The position numbers and the translations under genes are program-made. A model generated the notes under the pieces. That model was not told the origin of the DNA. It worked only from the letters and a program-made list of their open reading frames with translations, and made no database searches. A DNA stretch of 64,000 nucleotides from Simiduia sp. 21SJ11W-1 (GTDB lineage Bacteria; Pseudomonadota; Gammaproteobacteria; Pseudomonadales; Cellvibrionaceae), in the NCBI RefSeq assembly GCF_024138675.1, contig NZ_CP090959.1, forward strand, positions 3,007,501-3,071,500, in the 5' to 3' direction. Positions 55,011 to 61,632 of this stretch are shown here, one piece after another (the stretch's first letter is position 1; every line of letters begins with the position of its first letter).

Positions 55011-55100
55011 GCATAACGCCCGGTTTAGGGGCGGCCGGAGCGTCAGCGTAGGCCGTCCCAGCCGCGTTTTTTGCGGCGACCCTAGAACCGCTTGTTATGC
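55011..55100 (-). repeat. attC recombination site of repeat cassette copy 3
   Basis: Ends GCATAACGCCCGGTTTAGGGG and AGAACCGCTTGTTATGC; matches the sites of copies 1 and 2 closely. Confidence 0.9.
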
Positions 55101-55403
55101 GCGACCTAGTTACACACCGCCCTTCGCTTATTTTGCCCAATTTACAGGCACATTATTCTTGAACCAACACCGCCAATACCTGGCAGCGCAAGAAAAGCCC
55201 CTAATAATGTTGACCTTACAACAATATTTTTAAAGAGTTCTCTTTGACTCCAAACTTATCTTGAATACGAAGTTAACAACAATGGGCTAGCCCAATCAAT
55301 TAAATTTGCAACCTTACTTCTTTGATCTGCTTCACTTTAATGCCGCGCTGATCATGACTACGAAGTAATTTGCGCGCCATCATTCTCGGGATTTCGCTTT
55401 TCC
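55101..55403 (-). repeat. ORF-less repeat cassette, copy 3 (diverged)
   Basis: Clearly homologous to copies 1 and 2 but with more substitutions. The hairpin at 55168-55188 keeps all eight pairs in minus-strand RNA (CGCUGCCA / UGGCGGUG) despite a change of U-A to U-G and a different loop. Confidence 0.8.
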
Positions 55404-55407
55404 GCAT
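55300..55407 (-). CDS. Micro-ORF starting in the attC core, copy 3 (35 aa)
   Basis: ATG inside the GTTATGC core; peptide starts MRKSEIPRMMARKLLRSHD and continues QRGIKVKQIKEVRLQI. Shares most positions with copy 1 through conservative or silent changes. Coding status is unproven. Confidence 0.35.
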   Translation of the reverse strand: MRKSEIPRMMARKLLRSHDQRGIKVKQIKEVRLQI

Positions 55408-55523
55408 AACGCCCGCATAAAACGCGGCTAATACGGAGGTTGATTTGTGTTAATTTGAGAGCGTTAGCGAACAACACAAAACAACCGGAGTATTGGCCGT
55501 CGATTTTAATGCGATTGTTATGT
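55404..55523 (-). repeat. attC recombination site (long)
   Basis: Ends GCATAACGCCCGCATAAAA and TTTTAATGCGATTGTTATGT, inner arms TTTGTGTTAATTTG / AACACAAAA. About 120 bp. Belongs to the cassette at 55545-55778. Confidence 0.85.
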
Positions 55524-55544
55524 GGTAGTTTACCGCCCACTTTA

Positions 55545-55778
55545 TTATTTACCACCAAGGCTAAATGCCCTATACACTGCCAATACAATTGGGTAAGCAG
55601 CCACAGCACCCGCTATAAGTATGCCAAACAAACATAGCAAATTCTTTGACCAACCAGTTAACGTATATTGAAAAACTGAAATTTCATTTACAAAAAAACC
55701 ATAGATAGACCCACCAACTAAAAACAAATACGCAGCGGAAAAAACATAAAACATTATTGAAGAAAGGTTGTTACCCAT
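55545..55778 (-). CDS. Cassette-encoded small membrane protein
   Basis: Protein of 77 residues with two hydrophobic segments (IMFYVFSAAYLFLVGGSIYGFFV and LLCLFGILIAGAVAAYPIVLAVY). Function not recognised. Confidence 0.58.
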   Translation of the reverse strand: MGNNLSSIMFYVFSAAYLFLVGGSIYGFFVNEISVFQYTLTGWSKNLLCLFGILIAGAVAAYPIVLAVYRAFSLGGK

Positions 55779-55810
55779 AAATATTCCGTAAGACTCGCAT
55801 CACAGAGAAC

Positions 55811-55940
55811 ACATAACGCCGCCATTTGCGGCAAATTTTGAGTGGAGCGTTTTGAGCTAGCGTAGCGTTAAAGCGCAAAACGAACCACGGAAAATTTGTC
55901 CAGCCAGCTTTGCTGGCGGTGCAAGATGGCCTTGTTATGT
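55811..55940 (-). repeat. attC recombination site (long)
   Basis: Ends ACATAACGCCGCCATTT and AGATGGCCTTGTTATGT, inner arms AAATTTTGAGTGG... / ...CACGGAAAATTT and CCAGC stem. About 130 bp. Belongs to the cassette at 55949-56158. Confidence 0.85.
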
Positions 55941-55948
55941 TTTTAGTT

Positions 55949-56158
55949 TCACCCGATGTTTTCTTGTGCAACCTGTGTTTGCTCACCCTTTTTATCAAGA
56001 CCTAGCAAAAGAGGAAGCAGAACAGCCATTACAAAAACGTAGAAAAACTGAATAGCCCCACTATCGGTAAAGGAAAGCCCTAATAGGGCCGCGCTAAACA
56101 TCATGCTTTGACCAAGAAATCGATCGGCAAACTTTGAATCTTCTTTTTGGTAGCTCAT
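55949..56158 (-). CDS. Cassette-encoded small membrane protein
   Basis: Protein of 69 residues with a hydrophobic centre (MMFSAALLGLSFTDSGAIQFFYVFVMAVLLPLLLGL) likely forming two membrane segments, and a polar C-terminus. First cassette in the transcription direction. Function not recognised. Confidence 0.58.
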   Translation of the reverse strand: MSYQKEDSKFADRFLGQSMMFSAALLGLSFTDSGAIQFFYVFVMAVLLPLLLGLDKKGEQTQVAQENIG

Positions 56159-56198
56159 TGGATTTTACTCTCCCTGAAATCAATTGAACCTGAAGTAA

Positions 56199-56205
56199 AC
56201 ATAAC
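56199..56205 (-). other. Right boundary core site of the cassette array
   Basis: ACATAAC (GTTATGT on the minus strand) matches the 7-base core found at the ends of the other cassettes, but the sequence to its right has no attC arm. It marks where the outermost cassette was joined, to an attI-like or lost site. Confidence 0.45.
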
Positions 56206-56219
56206 AGCTTATTCAATGG

Positions 56220-56490
56220 CCAGTCTAAATCTAGACCAGCCCTCCATATCTAGACATGCCTGTGTCTATATCTAGGCATGCCATCCATTTGAGCCAAATA
56301 ATGCCATAAGTTAGCGGGCATGTGTCTATATTTGGCGCCAATGAAACCCTTAGCCCGGCAAGATGTGTCTAGATCTAGCCTCGGGTTGTTAATTTTCGGG
56401 CCTGGGTCTGGATCTAGACATGTCCAGATTTAGACATAGCCATATTTAGACATGTCTAAATCCAGGCCTGTGCATATATAGACTCGCCTG
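56220..56490. repeat. Cluster of imperfect palindromes of the type GTCTAnATnTAGAC
   Basis: About nine or ten near copies or half copies are visible, such as GTCTAAATCTAGAC (56223-56236), TATCTAGACATG, TGTCTATATCTAGGCATG, TGTCTAGATCTAG, GTCTGGATCTAGACATG, AGATTTAGACAT and TATTTAGACATGTCTAAATCC. Spacing is irregular. No gene is present from 56159 to 56661. Confidence 0.7.
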
Positions 56491-56530
56491 CTATTCCTCT
56501 GTACCTAAGTACGGTTATTTTACGGCGCGT

Positions 56531-56569
56531 TTTCGGGCTGTAGTTTCGGGCTGTAGTTTCGGGCTGTAG
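56531..56569. repeat. Triple tandem repeat of TTTCGGGCTGTAG
   Basis: Three perfect, head-to-tail copies of a 13-base unit. Located between the palindrome cluster and a small lipoprotein gene. Function unknown. Confidence 0.9.
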
Positions 56570-56661
56570 AATGGCTAAATCTCAGCCTGTGCAGCGGGCG
56601 AATGATGCTGCCTACCAGGCCCAGCGCCGCGAGTTATCGGGGAAAGATAAAAACACTGGCG

Positions 56662-56919
56662 TCATTCAGCCTCACCTGAGCGCTCCAACATTTCACGCTC
56701 ACGCTGATATTGCTCGTAGGACTTTTCCGCACGGGATATACACTCGGCTTGCTGGCTTGGCGGGCGCTGCATGCACGCCGAGCGGTTACTGGTTTGAATG
56801 CCGTCGTAAATTTGCCGCTGGCTGCAAGCCGTCACAACAAACAACAACACGCCCAGCAACCCGACAATAAGAATACCTGGCCATTTATTCATGTTAGAAG
56901 GAGGGATTAATTGATTCAT
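56662..56919 (-). CDS. Small lipoprotein of unknown function
   Basis: Protein of 85 residues; membrane-type signal with lipobox VTAC (Cys near residue 32). The mature part has two Cys residues (RSACMQRPPSQQAECISRAEKSYEQYQRERE) and looks like short entericidin/YgdI-like or hypothetical lipoproteins of marine gammaproteobacteria. AGGA precedes ATG 56919 by seven bases, which favours it over the ATG nine codons later. Confidence 0.65.
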   Translation of the reverse strand: MNQLIPPSNMNKWPGILIVGLLGVLLFVVTACSQRQIYDGIQTSNRSACMQRPPSQQAECISRAEKSYEQYQREREMLERSGEAE

Positions 56920-56977
56920 ATACGTCCTTTTAAAGTCATCTATTAATTAACTTACACAAACGCTACAGGCTTTACAC

Positions 56978-57688
56978 TTATTTTGGAAAATACCGGTAAT
57001 GGCCGGTAACAGGGTAGGCAAAGAGTATGTCTTCCACTACAGGCCCCTTGCCAATATTGTGCACAATCAGCGGGCGCAGCTCATCTTCTGAATGCTGATC
57101 AATCACGATGCCAATGTGTGGCAGCGCCCCTCCTACTCGCCAGGTGACCAAATCCCCCGGCAGATAATCCTCAGGCGCATCTGTTACCGCCAGCGCTTCA
57201 CCATAGCGACTGAAAAAAGTTTGTAGATTCGGCACCCGCCGGTGATCTATGTTGGTATCGGGTGCGCGCAATCCCCAAATTCTGGCTGATGGATAGGCCG
57301 AAAAATTTTCGCGCATGTCTTCATGCACCTGCTGCTGTAAATCAATACCCAACGCGCGATAACTGCGAATAACCACATCGGTACACACACCAATAGACGC
57401 AGGTACATCCCCCATGGGGTAACCTATTGACAGATAGCGCCCATCGTACACAACAGACTCGCGGGTGCGCGCTATAGCCGCCTGCACCAAGGCGGAAGCC
57501 TTAGGATTTTCAGCAGGCCAATAATGCGCAGCCCCCTGACTTTGCTGTTTTGGCTGCTCGCTTTGTGCATTACAGAGAGGGGCAAGCATTAAGCAGGCAC
57601 AAAAAAGAAGCCCTTGAGCGAATTGGCAAAAGGCTCTTAGGGTACCCGCAAAGTTTGGCCCACCAATCAAATTTATAGCGCCAACCAT
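56978..57688 (-). CDS. DUF1287 family secreted protein
   Basis: Periplasmic protein of up to 236 residues. A hydrophobic signal (GLLFCACLMLAPLCNA, ending near residue 42) precedes a DUF1287 domain: VVYDGRYLSIGYPMGDVPASIGVCTDVVIRSYRALGIDLQQ, with VTWRVGGALPHIGIVID and IVHNIGKGPVVEDILF. The Cys-His-Asp order suggests an NlpC/P60-like amidase fold. The frame overlaps the SpoIIAA-like gene by 16 bp; the true start may be one of the later Met codons. Confidence 0.85.
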   Translation of the reverse strand: MVGAINLIGGPNFAGTLRAFCQFAQGLLFCACLMLAPLCNAQSEQPKQQSQGAAHYWPAENPKASALVQAAIARTRESVVYDGRYLSIGYPMGDVPASIGVCTDVVIRSYRALGIDLQQQVHEDMRENFSAYPSARIWGLRAPDTNIDHRRVPNLQTFFSRYGEALAVTDAPEDYLPGDLVTWRVGGALPHIGIVIDQHSEDELRPLIVHNIGKGPVVEDILFAYPVTGHYRYFPK

Positions 57689-58044
57689 GCACAGGCCTCG
57701 CTGCGGGATTCAAAATACTTTACTTCACCGCCCACAAACCAGTTGCCCACGGTTGCCGCCAACGACTGCCACCCGGCACTGCCAAGCAGCGCAATTTTCC
57801 GAAATTGCCGCCCATGCGCCAGTCCCAGTTTCAGATCGTCCCAGGCTGCGCGTAGCTCCCAACCTTCGAAAGCCGTGATATCCATAAATACGTCTACAGA
57901 TTGCTCGGGCACGCCGGCCAATGCAGCTTCAAGCAGTGGCGTCATTTGGGTGTAATCTTCATGGGTGAGCTTGCCGTAGGCGCGCAGATTTAAATGCAAC
58001 CGCCCTTTATGGCGCTCTATACCAATGGTGAAACCGTGGCTCAT
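57673..58044 (-). CDS. SpoIIAA-like (STAS/SEC14-type) protein
   Basis: Cytoplasmic protein of 123 residues with the SpoIIAA-like fold of PF11964 type: GRLHLNLRAYGKLTHEDYTQMTPLLEAAL, DVFMDITAFEGWELRAAWDDLKLGLAHG and KIALLGSAGWQ. Possible lipid or small-ligand carrier; role unknown. Overlaps the DUF1287 gene, so the two are coupled. Confidence 0.82.
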   Translation of the reverse strand: MSHGFTIGIERHKGRLHLNLRAYGKLTHEDYTQMTPLLEAALAGVPEQSVDVFMDITAFEGWELRAAWDDLKLGLAHGRQFRKIALLGSAGWQSLAATVGNWFVGGEVKYFESRSEACAWLAL

Positions 58045-58097
58045 AGGCGGCTCCTGTTCGTCAAAATGTGCAAGGCCACCCCATTTACAGGCAGCAC

Positions 58098-58550
58098 CTA
58101 CGCTTTAGAGAGTTTAGCCAACAATCGGTCTAGTTGATCTGCAAAGGTTTTGCGGTCGCCGTGATTGAGCGGTGGCGGGCCGCCGGTGTGTACACCACTT
58201 GAGCGCAGCGTATCCATAAAATCGCGCATATTAAGCCGTGCCTTGATATTGGCCTTGGTGTAGGCCTCGCCGCGCGGATTAATGGCGTAGGCACCCAGGG
58301 TTAGCACCTCATCAGCCAGAGGGATGTCTTGGGTAATCACCAGGTCGCCCGGGCTCAGGCGCTTTACAATTTCGTTATCTGCAACGTCGAAGCCTGCGGC
58401 CACTTGCACACTGGAGATGTATTTTGACGGCGGCACTTTAATGTACTGGTTTGCTACCAGTGTAGTGCCAATACACTTGCGCTCGGCTGCGCGAAAAATA
58501 ATCTCTTTGATTACCACCGGGCAGGCATCGGCATCAACCCAAATATGCAT
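58098..58550 (-). CDS. YaiI/YqxD (DUF188) family protein
   Basis: Cytoplasmic protein of 150 residues with the PIN-like pattern of UPF0178: [46 protein letters not shown] and the C-terminal [20 protein letters not shown]. The Asp residues could bind a metal as in nucleases; function is not established. Confidence 0.92.
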   Translation of the reverse strand: MHIWVDADACPVVIKEIIFRAAERKCIGTTLVANQYIKVPPSKYISSVQVAAGFDVADNEIVKRLSPGDLVITQDIPLADEVLTLGAYAINPRGEAYTKANIKARLNMRDFMDTLRSSGVHTGGPPPLNHGDRKTFADQLDRLLAKLSKA

Positions 58551-58580
58551 ATTTCATTTACCAAAAATTTTAAATTGCAA

Positions 58581-59528
58581 TTAACGCGCGAGCTGTGCAA
58601 AGGGCAGCGCGGTTAGCTCCACATTGCCGCCAGACAAAATTACACCCAAGCGCGCACCGCGAAATATTTCCGGGTGCTCAAGTATGGCGGCAACAGGTAC
58701 CGCAGCAGAAGCTTCTATCACGATTTTCAGGCGCGACCACACCAGCGCCATTGCCTCAATAATACCGGCCTCTGAAACGGTGAGAATATCGTGTACGTGG
58801 TTTTTAATCACGGCGAAATTTTCAACACCCACCAAGGTGCGTAACCCATCGGCAATAGTATTTGGCGTTTGTTCGGTCACGCGCACGCCGGTTTTGAACC
58901 CGCGCGCGGCATCGTCTGCGCCAGCCGGCTCCGCACCAATCACCCGTAAACCTTTCACACCAGCCGCGGCAAGCGCCGTGCCCGCCAGCAGGCCGCCACC
59001 GCCCACGGGGGCCATAATAATTTCTAATGGCTCAGGCACTTGGGAGATTAACTCAAGCGCCGCCGTGCCCTGGCCGGCAATGATGTGCGCGTGATCATAG
59101 GGCGGCACAAAGCAGGCGCCGGTTTCTTCAACTAACTGGGCAGCGGTAGCTTCACGGGCGGCCTGTGTGGGCTCGCATTCCACAATATTGCCGCCATAAG
59201 CCGCCACCGCAGCTTTTTTAACAGCCGGCGCGTTGCTTGGCATTACGATGTGGGCCGTTAACCCGAATACGCCGGCTGCATAGGCCAGTGCCGCACCGTG
59301 GTTGCCCGATGAATGGGTGGCCACGGCGTGCGCGCCCGTGAGCTGGGCCACGGCATTGATTGCACCGCGAGCTTTGAAAGCACCCACCTTCTGGAAGTTT
59401 TCACATTTGAAAAAAACATTAGCACCCAGTGCCTCATTAATTAAAGCACTGGTAAGCACCGGTGTTTGATGTACAAAGGGGCGAATGCGATCTGCGGCGC
59501 GCACCACATCCTGGTAGACAACAGCCAT
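58581..59528 (-). CDS. PLP-dependent threonine/serine dehydratase family enzyme
   Basis: Cytoplasmic fold-type II PLP enzyme of 315 residues. The PLP Lys is in FQKVGAFKARGAINAV, the substrate loop in THSSGNHGAALAYAAGV, and the phosphate-binding Gly loop in PVGGGGLLAGTALAA. No regulatory ACT domain, so it is the short, catabolic-dehydratase or serine-racemase-like type. Product would be 2-oxobutyrate, pyruvate or a racemised amino acid. Confidence 0.9.
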   Translation of the reverse strand: MAVVYQDVVRAADRIRPFVHQTPVLTSALINEALGANVFFKCENFQKVGAFKARGAINAVAQLTGAHAVATHSSGNHGAALAYAAGVFGLTAHIVMPSNAPAVKKAAVAAYGGNIVECEPTQAAREATAAQLVEETGACFVPPYDHAHIIAGQGTAALELISQVPEPLEIIMAPVGGGGLLAGTALAAAGVKGLRVIGAEPAGADDAARGFKTGVRVTEQTPNTIADGLRTLVGVENFAVIKNHVHDILTVSEAGIIEAMALVWSRLKIVIEASAAVPVAAILEHPEIFRGARLGVILSGGNVELTALPFAQLAR

Positions 59529-59543
59529 AGCGCTACCCCTAAA

Positions 59544-59900
59544 TTAAAGTACGAGCAGCTGTTGAAAGCCGCCGTAGATCAACCGCTTGCCATCAAAGGG
59601 CATGGGGTTAACGGCCGGGTCTAGGCGTTCATCGGCCATGATTTTTGGCATGGCCTCATCGCGCACTGCCTTGGAGGGCCACTCCACCCAAGAGAACACC
59701 ACCGTTTCATGGGGCTCTGCCATTACCGCCTGCGGGAAAGAGGTGAGCTTGCCGGTGGGTACGTCATCGCCCCAACACTCCACCAGCTTTAAGGCGCCAT
59801 AGGCCTTAAACACCTCTGCGGCCTTGTGCGCATGTTCAAGGTATTGGGTTTTATTTTCAGTGGGTACTGCTGCAACAAATCCTTCTACGTAGATCATCAC
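59544..59900 (-). CDS. DUF1428 family protein
   Basis: Cytoplasmic protein of 118 residues: IYVEGFVAAVPTENKTQYLEHAHKAAEVFK, ECWGDDVPTGKLTSFPQAV, FSWVEWPSKAVRDEAMPKIM and the final MPFDGKRLIYGGFQ are the DUF1428 pattern. Dimeric alpha/beta-barrel fold expected; function unknown. Confidence 0.92.
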   Translation of the reverse strand: MMIYVEGFVAAVPTENKTQYLEHAHKAAEVFKAYGALKLVECWGDDVPTGKLTSFPQAVMAEPHETVVFSWVEWPSKAVRDEAMPKIMADERLDPAVNPMPFDGKRLIYGGFQQLLVL

Positions 59901-59912
59901 TGCCTCGCTATA

Positions 59913-60569
59913 TTAAGGTGACGCAGGGGCATTAACGGCCTTGCTGTAACCGTACAACAACACCCACAGCCCCACTGTTTGAATGAGGTGGTAAACACCG
60001 TTGTGGTCGAACGCCCAAACCAGGGTAAAACTCAGCGCCTTGGTGGCCTGCACAGCCGAGGCAACAATGGTTATCGCAATGCCCAGTGCCAGCCAGCCGG
60101 CCCCGGCACGCCCAACTTGAACTGCAAGCCAACTATAGCCCGCCAGCGCACACAGCATCACACTCACTTGGTAGATAACAAAGGGTAAAAATGAGCTTGG
60201 GAACAACAGGGTATAGGCGAAAAAGCCCCCACCTAACAATACCGCCGGCCCCATAATTTGCCGGGCGCGCGCGGGGCCGAATAGATCCCACACAAACACC
60301 ACAAGAAAGGCCGCCACCAGTAGCGCCAGCGCTAAATAAATTACCGCCCACAGGCCTTCATAAACAGGCTTACTGATCACCAGCCCGTGCGCTACAGCGC
60401 CCAGCACTGCAGCCAGTGCCAGCAGCAAAAAAATGGCACGCCATAGCGTACGGTAGCGTGCGTGTTGGGGTTTGGGTAAACTTTTGGCGCACCATAATGC
60501 TACACAGCCCAGTAAGAGATCTGTGGCGGCCGTGGTGAGCTCGGCCTGGTTATTGATAAATTCAATCAT
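59913..60569 (-). CDS. Multi-spanning membrane protein of unknown function
   Basis: Protein of 218 residues with about seven hydrophobic segments. Conserved-looking polar positions are AHGLV between segments two and three and HNGVYHLIQTVGLW in the last one, a His pair in the membrane as seen in the ceramidase/PAQR-like superfamily, but the match is only suggestive. Confidence 0.7.
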   Translation of the reverse strand: MIEFINNQAELTTAATDLLLGCVALWCAKSLPKPQHARYRTLWRAIFLLLALAAVLGAVAHGLVISKPVYEGLWAVIYLALALLVAAFLVVFVWDLFGPARARQIMGPAVLLGGGFFAYTLLFPSSFLPFVIYQVSVMLCALAGYSWLAVQVGRAGAGWLALGIAITIVASAVQATKALSFTLVWAFDHNGVYHLIQTVGLWVLLYGYSKAVNAPASP

Positions 60570-60623
60570 GGTGTGTGGCTACTGATTCTTCTTACGCGTT
60601 GCGCTGTAACACGGGCCCTGCAG

Positions 60624-61418
60624 CTAGTTAACCGCAAGCGGTGGTATTGGGTGGCCCGCATGCCAATCTTGCAGGCCGTACTTTGCCATAATTTTTGCCA
60701 ATTCACCCTGCTTACGTAGGCGTGCAGTACCCTCAGATAGCAACTTTGCATAGCGCATGCCCTCGGCCGTAGGGCTAAATGCGATATACAGATCAACCCC
60801 CTGCTCCGAGCCCGGAATAGGGCCGGCAGCGCTAAAGGCCGAAAATGCATGTGACGCAGCTGTGTAGGTAAATACGGATTGGTCTTCAATCACCAAATCT
60901 ATGCGCCCACTTTGGAGCATACGCATCAGCTGCTGCAAAGGCTGACTGCCCGAGGCCAAATGCACCCGCACACCGGGGCCGGCAATGTAGCCGTCTATAA
61001 TCGCGCCATATTCATAATCTTTAATCACACCCAGCTTGCGCTCGGCCAAACTCATGGGGCCAAGGTAGCGCCAGTCATCGCCCGCTCGCACCCAAAACAG
61101 ATTGCGCATTTGCCCCTGAGCAAGGCTTGGAAAGTGTAAATGCTGGGTATCGGGGTCTGTGCGTGTGGCGCCTACCAGCCCATGCACCAGGCCTTCACTC
61201 ACCCGCGCCTTGGCCCTGGGCCATGGGAGGTTAACGTAGCGCACTTCAATACCCTCACGGGCGAACACGCGGGTGGCAATATCTATCATAAAGCCCTGGG
61301 GCTGCTGGCTGGCTGCACAATTGAAGGGGCACCACACATCTGCCGCCAACAGCAGCGGCGCTGAAGCAGCACTCAAGCAGGCATACCCCAGTAGCCATAT
61401 TCCCAAGAGCAGGCGCAA
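60624..61418 (-). CDS. Periplasmic substrate-binding protein, SBP_bac_3-like (orphan)
   Basis: Secreted protein of 264 residues with signal peptide (MRLLLGIWLLGYACLSAASA) and binding-protein features: DVWCPFNCAASQQPQGFMIDIATRVFA, VNLPWPRAKARVSEG, KLGVIKDYEYG and MLQSGRIDLVIED. Two Cys residues near the N-terminus may form a disulfide. No transporter genes nearby; third such orphan in the window. Confidence 0.82.
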   Translation of the reverse strand: MRLLLGIWLLGYACLSAASAPLLLAADVWCPFNCAASQQPQGFMIDIATRVFAREGIEVRYVNLPWPRAKARVSEGLVHGLVGATRTDPDTQHLHFPSLAQGQMRNLFWVRAGDDWRYLGPMSLAERKLGVIKDYEYGAIIDGYIAGPGVRVHLASGSQPLQQLMRMLQSGRIDLVIEDQSVFTYTAASHAFSAFSAAGPIPGSEQGVDLYIAFSPTAEGMRYAKLLSEGTARLRKQGELAKIMAKYGLQDWHAGHPIPPLAVN

Positions 61419-61632
61419 TAGTCCCTCCTTGTGTTATCCCTCGGTTTCGCAACAACTAGTGCAAACGCTAGCACAGCAACTTGCACAACTACAGGGCAAG
61501 TGGGCGCAATGGGACCTAGTGCATGCAATTGTAGTGATGCGGGCCGAGAAATCAGCCAGCGATACCAGCAGGTTGCAATGCACCCGGGCTTAATGCCAAT
61601 GAAATGAACAGTGGCGCAGCGCCCCGCAACCG

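Noticed and set aside
52265-55403. The triplicated unit taken as an insertion sequence or MITE
   Set aside because: The ends of every copy coincide with attC cores and no separate terminal inverted repeats or target duplications are seen.
48723-55940. The regular repeats taken as a CRISPR array
   Set aside because: Repeats are 60-130 bp with inverted ends, spacers are gene-sized and variable, and there are no cas genes.
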